Positions 1 through 9,257 of a DNA stretch of 64,000 bases are shown piece by piece. Made by a program: the position numbers and the translations under genes. Position 1 is the first letter of the stretch. Every line of letters starts with the position of its first letter. Below the pieces are notes generated by a model that did not search any database, was not told the DNA's origin, and saw only the letters and a list, made by a program, of their open reading frames with translations. Origin of the DNA: Rhizohabitans arisaemae (lineage in GTDB: Bacteria > Actinomycetota > Actinomycetes > Streptosporangiales > Streptosporangiaceae); NCBI RefSeq assembly GCF_025996515.1, contig NZ_BLRH01000035.1, positions 744,001 to 808,000 on the forward strand, in the 5' to 3' direction.

Positions 1-3000
1 CGGGTCGGCGGCACGAACTGGTAGATCACGCCGCCGGAGTTCCTGGCGAAGACCCGGAACCTGCCGGAGTCCGCCACCGCCTTCTCTATCCGGGCCACCG
101 TGCCGGCGGGGAAGATGCCCGCGGTCTCGGTGGCGAAGCGCTGGGTCCGGTTCAGGACGAGGTAGGAGCGTGCCCCGGGCGGCACCCGCGACATCAGCCG
201 GATCAGCGCATCCGCCGGATCGGCCAGCAGCTCGGGCAGGGTGGGCACGAAGGCGGGGATGCCCTCCCGCTTGGCGGGGAGCTCGTCCAGCCAGGTCTGC
301 TCGAACCGCTCGTAGAAGTCGTACGCGCGCGGCAGGAAGAACGTCGGCGCGACGATCTGGGAGCCCTGTGGGGCGGCCTGGTGCAGCCGCCGGACCAGCT
401 GCGCCTCGGAGGTGGTGAAGTAGTTGGTCTGCTCCTTGCCGTAGTTCCCGAAGAGGAAGCCGGCGATCATGCCGACGAGTACGACGGGCAGGACGGCGAG
501 CCGGATCCAGGAGCGGCGGGAGGGCAGGAACAGGGCCGCCGCCAGGAACGCCGCCGCCGGGAGCGCGAAGAGGTAGACCCGGAAGATGATCTCTCCGCCA
601 TACCCGCCGCCCGCGAAGAACGGCAGCGGGGCCAGGCCCAGCATGAGCAGCGGAAGCATCGGCCGGCGCAACTGCCGGAGTCTGCGCAGCAGCCCGGCGA
701 CGGCCAGCAGCCAGACCCCGGCCGAGAGCGCCCGGTCGGCGAGCGCGACGATCACCTGTCCCGGGGCGACCGAACCGCCCAGCTCGATGAAGCCCTGGCC
801 CACGTTGCCCCCGGGGTCGCCGAGCTCGGCGAGAATGTCCGCGAAACGGCTCTGCAGCAGCTCAAACGCGACCCAGAGGTCCCAGCCGACCACGATCAGG
901 CCGGTGGCGACCAGGAGCCCGAGGTTCCGATGGCGCCGGAGCAGGAAGAGCGCGCCGAGCGCGGCCACCAGGATCAGCGGGGTCAGCTGATGGGTGGAGG
1001 CGATCGCGACGATCACCGGCAGCAGCACGAGGAACCAGGCGAACCGCGTCCTCCGGCCGGACGGCTCGGGCGGGACGGCCGCCAGATCCCCCTGCGGGGG
1101 TCTGCCGATCCGCCGCTCGGCCAGCCCCCGGGTGAACCGTCGGAGCACGATCCCCAGCGTGACCAGGTAGAGCAGGAGCGCGGTGGCCTGCGGCGAATAG
1201 TAGTCCTGGCCCACCCAGGAGCAGGCGTAGAAGACGAAGACCCCGCCCCAGACCAGCTGCCTGCTCCGGGTCACCGTGCGATAGATCAGCAGCAGCGGGA
1301 TCAGCATCGCCGCGTTGAAGAAGGCGGGCGCCCACTCCGCCAGGGCGAGGGTGGCGTCCTGCACCCCGGTGGCCCGGGCGATCAGCGCGGTGAACGAGAA
1401 GAAGCCGGGCCACTGGCTGTAGGCGGCGAGCGCCCCGCCGTCGGGGTCGGTCGCGCCGTGCCGCAGAAAGTAGTCGATCACCGAGACGTGTTTCCACGCC
1501 CACGAGTACCGCAGCTCCGGATAGAGGATCGCCGGGGTGGCGTGGAGTATCGCGATCAGGCCGAGCACGTACCCGGAGAGCCACACGGCGCCCGTCCGGC
1601 CCAGCGCGGTCACAAAACCCGCGGTGAGCACCACCAGGGCGGCGAAGTAGGTCACCGGGAGGACGGTCAGCAGCCCGAGGTCGGTCATCTCGCCGAGCGG
1701 CACCGACCGCAGGGAGAGCGCCCAGAGCAGCAGCGCCAGCGGGAGCGGAAGCTTGGCCGCGAGCCTGCCCGCCCGTCCCGCCCTCCGCTCCGGACGGGCC
1801 TTCGTCTCCGCCGGTACGGGCTGAGCCTGCGGTACGGGCTGAGCCTGCGGTACGGGCTGCGCCTGCGGTACGGGCTGAGCCGGGACACCGGGCGCGGGGG
1901 CCCGGCTCGGGCTCGTCCGGGGGGCGAAGGGGGAGAAGGCCGGTTCGGCGAACATCCCGGTCCCCCGCAACCGGCCGGCCAGATAGCCCAGCACGGTCGC
2001 GGTCATCCCGGTCACGGTGGCCGGAAGGCGCCGGGGGCGGATGAGGCCCTTCAGGAGGGCGACGCGGGCGACGGCGAGCTGCGGCTCCAGGACCTCGGCC
2101 CGCCCGACCCGGTTGACGACCGCGGCCTTGGTGAGGCCCTCCACATAGCAGCGGGCGCGGAAGTAGGACCTTCGCGCCTGCCGGTCGGGCACGCGGCGCC
2201 GTACCGCGGCCGTCGGATCGTAGATCAGCGAGGAGCCCGGGTGGCGTTCCAGCAGCCGGTGGCAGAGTTCGGTCAGGTTGCCGGTGAACCCGCCGCAGAG
2301 GGCGAGGGCGGTTCGGCGGAAGGAGACTCCGGCCCCGGTGAAGTCGGTGACCGAGGTACGGGTGCCGGGCATCCCCTGATAGGAGCAGTCGACCGCCCAG
2401 TCGAACTCCGGGGGGAACCACTTCGGCCGGCCGGTCGCCCAGTTCGCCCTGATCTGCCCGCCCACGCCGAGTACCCGGGGATCGGCGTACGCCGCGAGCA
2501 GGCACGCCGTCCAGTCCGGCTCCGCCGCGGAGTCCTCCGACAGCAGCGCCACCACGTCTCCGCTCGCGGCGGCCACCCCCGAGTTGGTGGAGCCGACGGC
2601 GCCGCGCTCCTCCTGGTTGTGGATGACCCGGACCCCGGAGAACGACACCCGCGCCTGCTCGTACAGCTCCGGGCAGTGGTCGATCACCACGATGACCTCG
2701 TCCGGCGGCATCTGCTGGGCCCGGACCGACTCCACCGCCGAGACCAGCCCGTACCACCGTTCCGGGTCGTCGGCGCAGATCACCACGGACAGCGTCGGCC
2801 GCGGACGCACCGGCTCCGGCGGCGCGGCGGCCCCGCCGGGGGCGTTCCAGGGCCCGGGGGCCGGATGCGGTGGCACGGGCGGATGCCCGAACCGCGGTTC
2901 CGCCGGAGCTCTGGGGGCAGGGACGATCGGAGAGGCGGGGGAGAACGCCGCGGGGAAGACGACGGCCTCGGGTTCGGCTGTGTCGAGCGGCTTGTGGCCA

Positions 3001-4199
3001 GGGTGCCGCGGGGCGATGTCCGGCGGTGCGGGGGAGGCTCCGGGCCGCGGTTCCTCGGGGGCTCCGGGCGGAGGGACGATCGGGGGCGCGGGGGAGACGG
3101 CGGCTTCGGGTTCCGGGGCGGGACGTCTTGGTGTCGGCGTCCGAGGTGCGGGGGAGGCTCCGGGCCGCGGTTCCTCCGGGGTCTCGGGGGGAGGGACGAT
3201 CGGGGGCGCGGGGGAGACGGCGGCTTCGGGTTCCGGGGTCGGCGTACTCGGCGCTGCGGGAAAGGCCCCGGACCGCGGTTCGGCCGGGACTCGGGCCGGA
3301 GGGGACCACGGAGAGGCGGTCTCGGGCCCCGGAGCCGTGGGTGACCTGGTATCCGCGTGTGTGTTCGGCGGTACGGGAGCACCGCTCGAACCGGGCCGTC
3401 GAGGGGGCGTGGTCGCGGGGGAGGCCGACGGTACGGGGACGTGGCCGATGGCGGCGACGTCCGAAGCGGGAGACGTGGGCTTGGCCGCGCCGGTGCTCGG
3501 CGGCGATGCCTTCGGCGGCGCCTTGAGGGTGGGATGCGTGGCCGCCCGGACGGGCGGTGGGGTCGGGGGAGACGTCTTGGGTTCGGGATCCGCGGCCGGA
3601 CCGGAGTCCCGCGGACGCGGGGAGGAGGTCGTCGGGGGCTTCTTCGCGGCCGGTTCCGCTCGGACGATCCGGCGGGTCACGGTGGCCGAGGCGTCCGAGC
3701 CGGGGCGGTCGGCCCCGGCGGGGGGTTTCCGGGGCGTCTGCCGGGTCGTGGTCTCGGTGCCGGCGGGTTCGGGCGGTGCGGGTGGCCTGCGGACGACCGG
3801 GAAGGACACGGTCGCCGAGGCGGGGTCCACCGGGCCGCCTGGCCGCTCCGGTCCGGCCGGGGGGTCCGCGTGCCGGGTTTCGCCGCCGGGAGGAGGTGCG
3901 CTTTCCGGCCGGGGGAACCGGCGGGGGGCGGGGGTCCAGCGGACGACGGTTTCGCCGACGCCTTCGGCCGTACCGCCCTTCGGGGGGGAGGCCGGCCGGA
4001 CCGGTTTGTGTGGGGTCGGCCGGGTCCGGTCGTTCTCCGGCTCGTCGGGGGGCTCCTCCGGGGCGGCGTCGATGCCGCCGGGCGCCTCGGCGGGGGAGGG
4101 GTGACGGGGCACGATCGGGCGGGGGCGGGTCGCCCGGACGTCCGACCCCTCGTCGCCGGGTTCGGGGGCGTGGTCGTCGCCGCGATTCTCGTCAGTCAT
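1..4199 (-). CDS. Glycosyltransferase family 2 fused to polytopic membrane module (partial, C-terminus off the window)
   Basis: The gene opens with ATG at 4199 and has no stop before the window edge, so at least 1399 residues are present. Residues 1-470 are Pro/Ala/Glu-rich and probably disordered. Residues about 470-760 form a GT-A family 2 domain: a VVICADD start, the acceptor-type segment DVVALLSEDSAAEPDW, then an FTGAGVSFRR segment. A short VPQAQP repeat linker (about 777-800) leads into many hydrophobic segments to about residue 1260, then a soluble tail. The membrane part resembles the C-terminal half of the flippase fusion at 12502-15963. The GT domain resembles the glycosyltransferase at 16788. 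It probably builds or exports a surface glycan at the membrane; the sugar is unknown. The catalytic Asp motif reads SED rather than DDD, so activity is uncertain. Confidence 0.8.
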   Translation of the reverse strand, partial: MTDENRGDDHAPEPGDEGSDVRATRPRPIVPRHPSPAEAPGGIDAAPEEPPDEPENDRTRPTPHKPVRPASPPKGGTAEGVGETVVRWTPAPRRFPRPESAPPPGGETRHADPPAGPERPGGPVDPASATVSFPVVRRPPAPPEPAGTETTTRQTPRKPPAGADRPGSDASATVTRRIVRAEPAAKKPPTTSSPRPRDSGPAADPEPKTSPPTPPPVRAATHPTLKAPPKASPPSTGAAKPTSPASDVAAIGHVPVPSASPATTPPRRPGSSGAPVPPNTHADTRSPTAPGPETASPWSPPARVPAEPRSGAFPAAPSTPTPEPEAAVSPAPPIVPPPETPEEPRPGASPAPRTPTPRRPAPEPEAAVSPAPPIVPPPGAPEEPRPGASPAPPDIAPRHPGHKPLDTAEPEAVVFPAAFSPASPIVPAPRAPAEPRFGHPPVPPHPAPGPWNAPGGAAAPPEPVRPRPTLSVVICADDPERWYGLVSAVESVRAQQMPPDEVIVVIDHCPELYEQARVSFSGVRVIHNQEERGAVGSTNSGVAAASGDVVALLSEDSAAEPDWTACLLAAYADPRVLGVGGQIRANWATGRPKWFPPEFDWAVDCSYQGMPGTRTSVTDFTGAGVSFRRTALALCGGFTGNLTELCHRLLERHPGSSLIYDPTAAVRRRVPDRQARRSYFRARCYVEGLTKAAVVNRVGRAEVLEPQLAVARVALLKGLIRPRRLPATVTGMTATVLGYLAGRLRGTGMFAEPAFSPFAPRTSPSRAPAPGVPAQPVPQAQPVPQAQPVPQAQPVPAETKARPERRAGRAGRLAAKLPLPLALLLWALSLRSVPLGEMTDLGLLTVLPVTYFAALVVLTAGFVTALGRTGAVWLSGYVLGLIAILHATPAILYPELRYSWAWKHVSVIDYFLRHGATDPDGGALAAYSQWPGFFSFTALIARATGVQDATLALAEWAPAFFNAAMLIPLLLIYRTVTRSRQLVWGGVFVFYACSWVGQDYYSPQATALLLYLVTLGIVLRRFTRGLAERRIGRPPQGDLAAVPPEPSGRRTRFAWFLVLLPVIVAIASTHQLTPLILVAALGALFLLRRHRNLGLLVATGLIVVGWDLWVAFELLQSRFADILAELGDPGGNVGQGFIELGGSVAPGQVIVALADRALSAGVWLLAVAGLLRRLRQLRRPMLPLLMLGLAPLPFFAGGGYGGEIIFRVYLFALPAAAFLAAALFLPSRRSWIRLAVLPVVLVGMIAGFLFGNYGKEQTNYFTTSEAQLVRRLHQAAPQGSQIVAPTFFLPRAYDFYERFEQTWLDELPAKREGIPAFVPTLPELLADPADALIRLMSRVPPGARSYLVLNRTQRFATETAGIFPAGTVARIEKAVADSGRFRVFARNSGGVIYQFVPPT
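1813..1881 (-). repeat. 18-bp tandem repeat coding VPQAQP linker
   Basis: Four units with period 18 bp begin at 1813, 1831, 1849 and 1867 (plus-strand unit starts ggtacgggctgagcc). In the minus-strand gene they encode repeated VPQAQP, linking the glycosyltransferase domain to the membrane module. Such an in-frame repeat can change length without a frameshift. Confidence 0.85.
3026..3238 (-). repeat. Long direct repeat, period 120 bp, in the disordered N-terminus
   Basis: Two near-identical copies begin at about 3026 and 3146. On the minus strand they encode Pro-rich units containing EPEAAVSPAPPIVPPP and EEPRPGASPAP. A weaker third unit lies at about 2880-2990 (SPASPIVPAPRAPAEPRFG). This suggests recent internal duplication of a disordered segment. 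Confidence 0.8.
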
Positions 4200-4390
4200 G
4201 GGTGCTCTTCGTCAGCCTCGCCGTCCGTCAGCCTCACTCGGGCACGCCCTGATTCTGCGCCGTTCCCGGGACACCCGAAAGAGGATCTCACCACCGGGCC
4301 GTCGGATGATTCTTTTCCGTCATATCCGGCTTGGAGGGTTCCGTGGATTCCCGAGACGGGACGGTCGGGCCGCGCCCGCCGTTTACCGGT

Positions 4391-5497
4391 TCACCGCAGC
4401 GGCTGCCGGACGTAGGGGTCCCGGCCCGCCTCCGCGTACGCCTCCAGCACCCCGTCCCCGGTGAGCGTGAAGTCGCACCCGTCGGGGTCCTTGGAGTTCC
4501 ACTGCATCACGGCCTTGATGTTCGGCAGCCGCTTCAGCACCTGCGGGATGTCCCGGTACCAGTTCGCCCGGGCGGCCGGGTCCCGCGGGTCGCTCTCCGA
4601 GCCGTACTCCGCGATCATCAGGGGCTTCTCCGCGAACCCGTTGGCCTGGAACCAGTCGTAGGTCGGCTTGACCGTCTGCTCGAAGTCCTGCCACGGGGCG
4701 TTGCGGCAGCGGGCGAAGTTGTACGGGTCGTAGCTGATCCAGTCGACGTAGTCGTGGCCCGGGTAGAGCGGCTTCCAGCGGTCCCGGTACGGGTAGTAGC
4801 CGGTGACGCCCCAGACCCAGACCGCGTTGTCGGCGCCGGCCGCGCGGAACCGGTCCACGATGCGCTTGTAGGCGGCGACGTATTGCTCGGGCGTTCCGGA
4901 CGATCCGTCGTCGTTGTCCTTCTCCCCGTCGAAGCCGACGAAGACCGGCTTGCCGTAGTCTCTGACCCGCCTGGCCTGGGCGTCGATCAGCCCGTCGAGG
5001 GCGCCGCTCGCGATCTCCCCCCACTCGATCTGGGTGTTCCGCCCCCAGACCGAGGACTCCCAGCCGAGCAGCAGGAGCCGGTCCTCGCCCAGTTCGGGTT
5101 CGTCGTCCCGCAGGAAGTTCCCGGTCGTCCCGGAAGACATGTCGTGGTAGGTGAAGAGGAGGTCGAGTTTGCGGCCGATGCGCTGTTCCATATCGAGTAC
5201 GGCGGTCCGCAGGCTTCCTCCCGCCGCGGGCGGGACGTACATTCCCCACCAGGCGCCGCAGGGCGGGACGAGTTTGGCGCTGGGCCGGCACGAGGGGTCC
5301 GCGCTCGGCAGCGGGCTTGAATGCGCTTCGGTCTGGGTGTTGCCGGGACCCAGCAGGGTGAGGAGGACCCGGTCGCGGTTGGCCGCGACGGCGTAGATCC
5401 CTCCGGCGATCACCAGTAGCCCGACGGTCGCGACGACGGTCCAAAGTAGGGCGTGTGCCCGGCGTGGCCGGGCATGCCTCCCTTCGTCCTGAGGCAT
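4391..5497 (-). CDS. Secreted or membrane-anchored GH26-like glycoside hydrolase
   Basis: The 368-residue protein begins at ATG 5497 behind GGAGGA with 4-base spacing; longer in-frame starts lack this signal. A basic N-terminus is followed by one hydrophobic segment (about residues 20-40), giving a signal anchor with the catalytic domain outside. The domain looks like a TIM barrel of the GH26/GH5 kind: YHDMSSG, FVGFDGEKD, DWISYDPYN, then MIAEYGSE, where the Glu is the likely nucleophile, and a C-terminal AVMQWNSKDPDGCDF. GH26 enzymes are typically beta-mannanases. The gene sits beside the glycan genes in the same orientation, so it may trim or process the exported polymer. Fold assignment is good; substrate is a guess. 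Confidence 0.75.
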   Translation of the reverse strand: MPQDEGRHARPRRAHALLWTVVATVGLLVIAGGIYAVAANRDRVLLTLLGPGNTQTEAHSSPLPSADPSCRPSAKLVPPCGAWWGMYVPPAAGGSLRTAVLDMEQRIGRKLDLLFTYHDMSSGTTGNFLRDDEPELGEDRLLLLGWESSVWGRNTQIEWGEIASGALDGLIDAQARRVRDYGKPVFVGFDGEKDNDDGSSGTPEQYVAAYKRIVDRFRAAGADNAVWVWGVTGYYPYRDRWKPLYPGHDYVDWISYDPYNFARCRNAPWQDFEQTVKPTYDWFQANGFAEKPLMIAEYGSESDPRDPAARANWYRDIPQVLKRLPNIKAVMQWNSKDPDGCDFTLTGDGVLEAYAEAGRDPYVRQPLR

Positions 5498-5980
5498 CTG
5501 TCCTCCATTGAGATGTAGTGACACCGCACGCGACGAGATCGGTCCGCCGATCGGGTGCGCCTTTCGTCCCCTGAGGGGCGCACGCCGGTGAAAGCCGTTG
5601 TGAGCAGCATAGGAATCGGGCTTGCAGCTCGCTTGCCGGGCCACTTAAGCACATTCCGGCGCCCACTTGAAGACTCGGGTCGGTGAACCCCCTGACCCCA
5701 TGTGAGCAGGCTATCGAGCTGCCTACTACCCCATAAATGCGGATATTTCGCAAGGTTACTGTTGTCTACCCAAACCGGGCTATTGACAATGGAAGTCATG
5801 AATAGTCAACTTCATGGGGAAATTGCGATGTGAGCCACTGCATTCTCCCGAAATCCCCCGGTCGGCGACGTCGTGGCTCCACCCCCACCCCGCGATCCGC
5901 CGCCCGGAGATCCTCCCCACCCACGGTCCCGCCGTCCCACGAAGACCGCGAGGCCGTCGCCAGCCGGAAGGAGCACACGC
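5498..5980. other. Intergenic region between divergent genes, with leader motif and weak promoter
   Basis: This 483-bp gap holds the 5' leader of the GH26-like gene (minus strand) and the upstream region of the M4 peptidase (plus strand). On the minus strand a 13-mer (plus strand ACGCCGGTGAAAG, 5582-5594) is shared with the leader of the glycosyltransferase at 17810-18628. Next to it, GTGCGCC...GGCGCAC can pair around an inner CCCC/GGGG hairpin. On the plus strand TTGACA (5783-5788) has only a poor -10 match (TCAACT, 5806-5811). No gene was seen here. Confidence 0.5.
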
Positions 5981-7564
5981 ATGAGAGGAAACACGGGCTT
6001 GGCCTTCGGGGCCGCGATCACGGGGCTCGTGCTGGCGTTGTCCGCGCTCCCCGCGGCGGCCGCCGGGCCCCGGGCCGCACTCGGCCCGGCGTCGGAACCG
6101 CCCGACGCGCTCGCCGTCCGCGCCGCCGACGCCTTCGTCCAGGCCGATCCCGCAGTCCTGTTCACCTCGTCCGAAGACGTCGTACGGCGCCTTGGCACGG
6201 TGGCGGGGATCGGCGGCCTGCGGCACGTTTTCTTCGGCCGGACCCACGCCGGGCTCCCGGTGCACGGCGGGGACTTCGTCGTCACCGTGAACGCCCGCGG
6301 GGAGGTCCTCAGCACCTCGGTCAGCCAGACCAAGGCGCTCGACGTCCCGACGGTCCCCAGACTCACGCCGATCGAGGCCACCCGGATCGCCCGAGCCCTG
6401 CTCCCCGTCGCGAACTTCAGCACGGCGCCCGAACTCACGGTCGTCGCCGTGGACGCGGGCCGCCTCGCCTACAAGGTCGTCGTGCACGGCGTCCGCGGCC
6501 ACCTCCCGAGCATCCTGCACGTCTACGTGGACGCCCTGACCGGCGCGGTCATCGACTCCGACGACCAGGTCCGGGCCGGAAACGGCAACAGCCACTACCA
6601 CGGCCCGGTCGTCTTCAACACCCGCCGAATCGTCTCGACCTACTCCATGGAGGACCTGCCGCGGACCGGGGTCCGGTGCGGCGGGCAGAACGGGGTCGTC
6701 TACAGCGGTCCCGACGACAACTGGGGCAACGGCGTCGGCACCAACCTGGAGACCGCCTGCGTCGACGCCTTGTACGCGATGGGCAAGATGTGGGACATGC
6801 TGTCGAGCTGGCTGAACCGTTTCGGGGTGGACGCCAACAACCGCGGGTTCCCGATCCGGGTGGGCTACAACGACGTCACCGGCTATTGGAACGGCAGTGA
6901 CGTCAACTTCGGCCGGAGCCTCGACCGGAACCGGCAGTTGACCTCCTTCGACCAGGTGGGCCACGAGTTCGGTCATGTGATCTTCCAGTACACCCCGGGC
7001 AGCTTCACCGGGCTGGCCGAGAACGGCCTGGCCGTCGATGAGAAGCCCGCGCTCAACGAGTCCAGCGCCGACATCTTCGGCGCCCTGACCGAGTACTACG
7101 CGAACGAGTCGGCCGCCTACGACCCGCCGGACTTCGTCGTCGGCGAGGAGGTGAACCGCCTGGGGACGGGGCCGGATCGGTACATGTACCAGCCGTCGCT
7201 CCTCGGCGACGCCGACTGCTACACCTCGTCGGTGCCGAGTATGGAGCCGCACCGGGCGGCCGGGGTGCAGAACCACTGGTTCTACCTGCTGGCGATGGGC
7301 AGCGCGCCGGGCGGCGGACTGCCGAACAGCCCGGTCTGCCAGGGCCCCGCGGTGGTCGGTCTGGGCATCCAGAAGGCCGGGAGGATCTTCATGGAGATGC
7401 TCAACCGGAAGACCACGACGTGGTCGCACGCCCGTGCCCGAGCCGCCTCCCTCAGGGGGGCGAAGGAGGTGTACGCCCCGTCCTGTGTCGAGCACGCCCG
7501 GGTCAAGGCCGCCTGGCAGGCGGTGGGCGTCGGACCCGCCCTCGGCGAACCCGCCTGCCCCTAA
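5981..7564 (+). CDS. Secreted M4 (thermolysin-like) metallopeptidase
   Basis: The 527-residue protein starts at ATG 5981, eight bases after GGAAGGAG. A typical signal peptide (hydrophobic run ending ALPAAAAG) precedes an FTP/PepSY-like propeptide (LTPIEATRIARALLP...VDALTGAVIDSDD). The catalytic domain has HEFGH at residues 328-332 and the third zinc ligand in NESSADIFG (E360), the order seen in thermolysin (HExxH then NExxSD). A C-terminal His-containing segment (HRAAGVQNHWFY) fits the M4 transition-state His. It is expected to be an extracellular, self-activating zinc endopeptidase. It stands alone, divergent from the GH26-like gene. Confidence 0.92.
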   Translation: MRGNTGLAFGAAITGLVLALSALPAAAAGPRAALGPASEPPDALAVRAADAFVQADPAVLFTSSEDVVRRLGTVAGIGGLRHVFFGRTHAGLPVHGGDFVVTVNARGEVLSTSVSQTKALDVPTVPRLTPIEATRIARALLPVANFSTAPELTVVAVDAGRLAYKVVVHGVRGHLPSILHVYVDALTGAVIDSDDQVRAGNGNSHYHGPVVFNTRRIVSTYSMEDLPRTGVRCGGQNGVVYSGPDDNWGNGVGTNLETACVDALYAMGKMWDMLSSWLNRFGVDANNRGFPIRVGYNDVTGYWNGSDVNFGRSLDRNRQLTSFDQVGHEFGHVIFQYTPGSFTGLAENGLAVDEKPALNESSADIFGALTEYYANESAAYDPPDFVVGEEVNRLGTGPDRYMYQPSLLGDADCYTSSVPSMEPHRAAGVQNHWFYLLAMGSAPGGGLPNSPVCQGPAVVGLGIQKAGRIFMEMLNRKTTTWSHARARAASLRGAKEVYAPSCVEHARVKAAWQAVGVGPALGEPACP

Positions 7565-7637
7565 CCCCACCAAACCACGACCAACCCCTTGAAGGTGGGT
7601 AACTACCCGTTCCCGCAGCAGGTCTCCTGCCTCGTCT

Positions 7638-7653
7638 ATAACATCCGTGTTAT
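7638..7653. promoter_or_regulatory. Perfect inverted repeat, candidate operator
   Basis: ATAACA-TCCG-TGTTAT is a perfect 6-bp dyad with a 4-bp spacer, AT-rich in a GC-rich setting. It lies 71 bp before the XRE-type gene at 7724 and overlaps the start of a 23-codon ORF. This is the usual size and place for autoregulation by a small HTH protein. Binding is inferred. Confidence 0.55.
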
Positions 7654-7723
7654 GAATTGGGGGTGCTTGGTGCAGGCGATGAAGCGATGGATCGCGGAAG
7701 CCCACACGGTGGATGAGGAGTGA
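7652..7723 (+). CDS. Tiny ORF directly before the XRE gene (doubtful)
   Basis: ATG at 7652 opens a 23-codon frame (MNWGCLVQAMKRWIAEAHTV...) that ends one base before the GTG at 7724. It sits where a toxin gene would lie in a HigBA-type pair but is far too short and shows no toxin motif. It may be a leader peptide, a remnant, or chance. Confidence 0.2.
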   Translation: MNWGCLVQAMKRWIAEAHTVDEE

Positions 7724-8023
7724 GTGATGGGCGAGCGAAGGGCCTGGGCGGACAAGCGAGACGAGATCATGGGTCGTCCGGGTGCCGGGGTCGCCTATGA
7801 GGCGGCTCGGATCCGGTTCGAACTGGGGGAGGCCGTACGGCTCCGCCGTGAGGAACTCGGCCTTTCCCAGACCGAGCTGGCCAGACGGGCGGGGCTGAAG
7901 CAGCCCGCGGTGGCGCGCTTCGAGGCGGGCGGGACCATGCCCACGATCCCGATGCTGGAACGGCTCGCCGGCGCGCTGGACATGCGGCTCACCGTGGAGT
8001 TCCGGCTTCAGGACGCGAACTGA
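7724..8023 (+). CDS. XRE-family helix-turn-helix protein (antitoxin-like)
   Basis: The 99-residue protein has a Cro/C1-type HTH at about residues 38-92: LRREELGLSQTELARRAGLK, then QPAVARFEAG and MPTIPMLERLAGALD. Size and layout match the antitoxin of HigBA-like systems and other small XRE regulators. No toxin gene is present upstream, only a 23-codon ORF, so it is either an orphan antitoxin or a stand-alone regulator. GTG 7724 and ATG 7727 are both possible starts. A dyad at 7638-7653 could be its own operator. Confidence 0.85.
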   Translation: MMGERRAWADKRDEIMGRPGAGVAYEAARIRFELGEAVRLRREELGLSQTELARRAGLKQPAVARFEAGGTMPTIPMLERLAGALDMRLTVEFRLQDAN

Positions 8024-8036
8024 CCCCGCCGGATCC

Positions 8037-9257
8037 TCACGAAGGGGGATCGGGCGCGGGGCGGGCGCCGATGTCCAAGAGGAGCCGGAGCGTGGGCCCG
8101 GCCCGGAGCGGGTCGACCGGGAAGACGTGCCGGGTCCACCAGCGTGCTACCTCGGGGGTCGGCCCCGGGTGCACCAGGGTCGGCCCGGCGTAGTCGTCCA
8201 GAGGCGGGTCGTAGACGAAGCCGGGGACGACGCCGAGCCGTTCCAGCGCGAAGACGACCTTGTCCCGATCGGCCACCAGCAGCGGGACCCGCAGCAGCGG
8301 CTGCGGCCGGTCCTCCCATACGGCGGCCGCGCTGAAATGGCTCTCCTGCAGCATTCGTGACCCGAACAGGCGCCGCTCCCGCTCCCGGTCGACCACGTCG
8401 AACCGGGTGCGCAGGTAGGCGAGGGTGCGGGGGCCCGGCCGTCGGCGCCAGTCGCCGGTGTCCACCGACATCCACGGCTCGAAGGCGTCCAGTTCGGACC
8501 GGTGCGCCTCACGGGTGAGCACCCGGGTGGCGAGTGCCTTCCTCAGTTCCCCGGGCCGGGGATCGCACCGGTGCCCGGTCCACTTGATCACGCCGGTCGC
8601 CTTGAGCAGGTGCCAGAGCGGCCGGACCAGCCCGGTGGCGTATACCGTCTCCCGCAGGCTCGGCCGGAGCGCGCCGAGTACGTCGCGGCGCAGGCCGCCG
8701 GGGATCAGCAGCGCGTCCCGCAGCCGGCGCAGGGCCGGGAGTTCGCGAGGGTCCTCCACCGCGAGGAACCCGCCGCCCATGGCTCGGGCGTGCTTGGACA
8801 GGCTGAACAGACCGTACGCGCCGAAGGTGCCGGCCGGCCGGTCTTCCACGGCCGTGAGCCTGGCGTGTGTGAGCATCGCGTGCGCCGCGTCGTCGATCAG
8901 GGTGAGTCCCCGCCGGTCGCATTCGGCGCGGAGCCGCGCGAGGTCGTCGGGGAGCCCGTACAGGTTGGTGGAGACCACCCCCGCCAGACCGGTCCAGTCC
9001 ACCCGGGGCACGTCGATGTTGCCGTTGCGGGGTGAGACGGGCGCCATGACCGGGGTGAGTCCGGCCACGAGCACGGTGAACAGCACGGTCTCGCAGTTGG
9101 TCGGGGCGATCAGGATCCGGTTCCCGGGGGAGAACCGGTGGCGCAGGGCGAGGTAGAGGCCGATTCTGGCCGAGGGGACGAAGAGGCATTCCCGCCGGAT
9201 CCGCTCCGCCATGATCGAGCTCAGCTGTTCCTCCGCGTCCAGGGACCGGGTGCTCAT
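8037..9257 (-). CDS. DegT/DnrJ/EryC1-like PLP-dependent enzyme
   Basis: The 406-residue protein carries the fold-type I pattern of sugar aminotransferases: an N-terminal ILIAPTNCETVLF segment, LIDDAAHAMLT with the PLP-binding Asp, and LFSLSKHARAMGGG, in which the Lys is the expected Schiff-base residue. Relatives transaminate (or dehydrate) nucleotide-linked keto-sugars for surface glycans and glycosylated metabolites. It is the last gene of the glycan operon; its ATG overlaps the stop of the upstream GNAT gene by four bases, implying translational coupling. It is somewhat divergent, so the substrate cannot be named. Confidence 0.8.
   Translation of the reverse strand: MSTRSLDAEEQLSSIMAERIRRECLFVPSARIGLYLALRHRFSPGNRILIAPTNCETVLFTVLVAGLTPVMAPVSPRNGNIDVPRVDWTGLAGVVSTNLYGLPDDLARLRAECDRRGLTLIDDAAHAMLTHARLTAVEDRPAGTFGAYGLFSLSKHARAMGGGFLAVEDPRELPALRRLRDALLIPGGLRRDVLGALRPSLRETVYATGLVRPLWHLLKATGVIKWTGHRCDPRPGELRKALATRVLTREAHRSELDAFEPWMSVDTGDWRRRPGPRTLAYLRTRFDVVDRERERRLFGSRMLQESHFSAAAVWEDRPQPLLRVPLLVADRDKVVFALERLGVVPGFVYDPPLDDYAGPTLVHPGPTPEVARWWTRHVFPVDPLRAGPTLRLLLDIGARPAPDPPS

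Noticed and set aside
862-3309. An 815-codon minus-strand frame
   Set aside because: It is another frame of the same strand; the frame from 4199 carries the GT2 motifs and hydrophobic helices.
381-3344. A 987-codon plus-strand frame opposite the glycosyltransferase fusion
   Set aside because: Composition is Arg/Gly/Asp-rich with no domain pattern; it mirrors the minus-strand gene in GC-rich DNA.
5498-5720. Known riboswitch (c-di-GMP GEMM or c-di-AMP type) in the GH26-like leader
   Set aside because: Hairpins are present but the conserved core sequences of these classes were not found.
7565-7723. Toxin gene paired with the XRE protein
   Set aside because: Only a 23-codon frame exists and it lacks RelE, HigB or ParE motifs.
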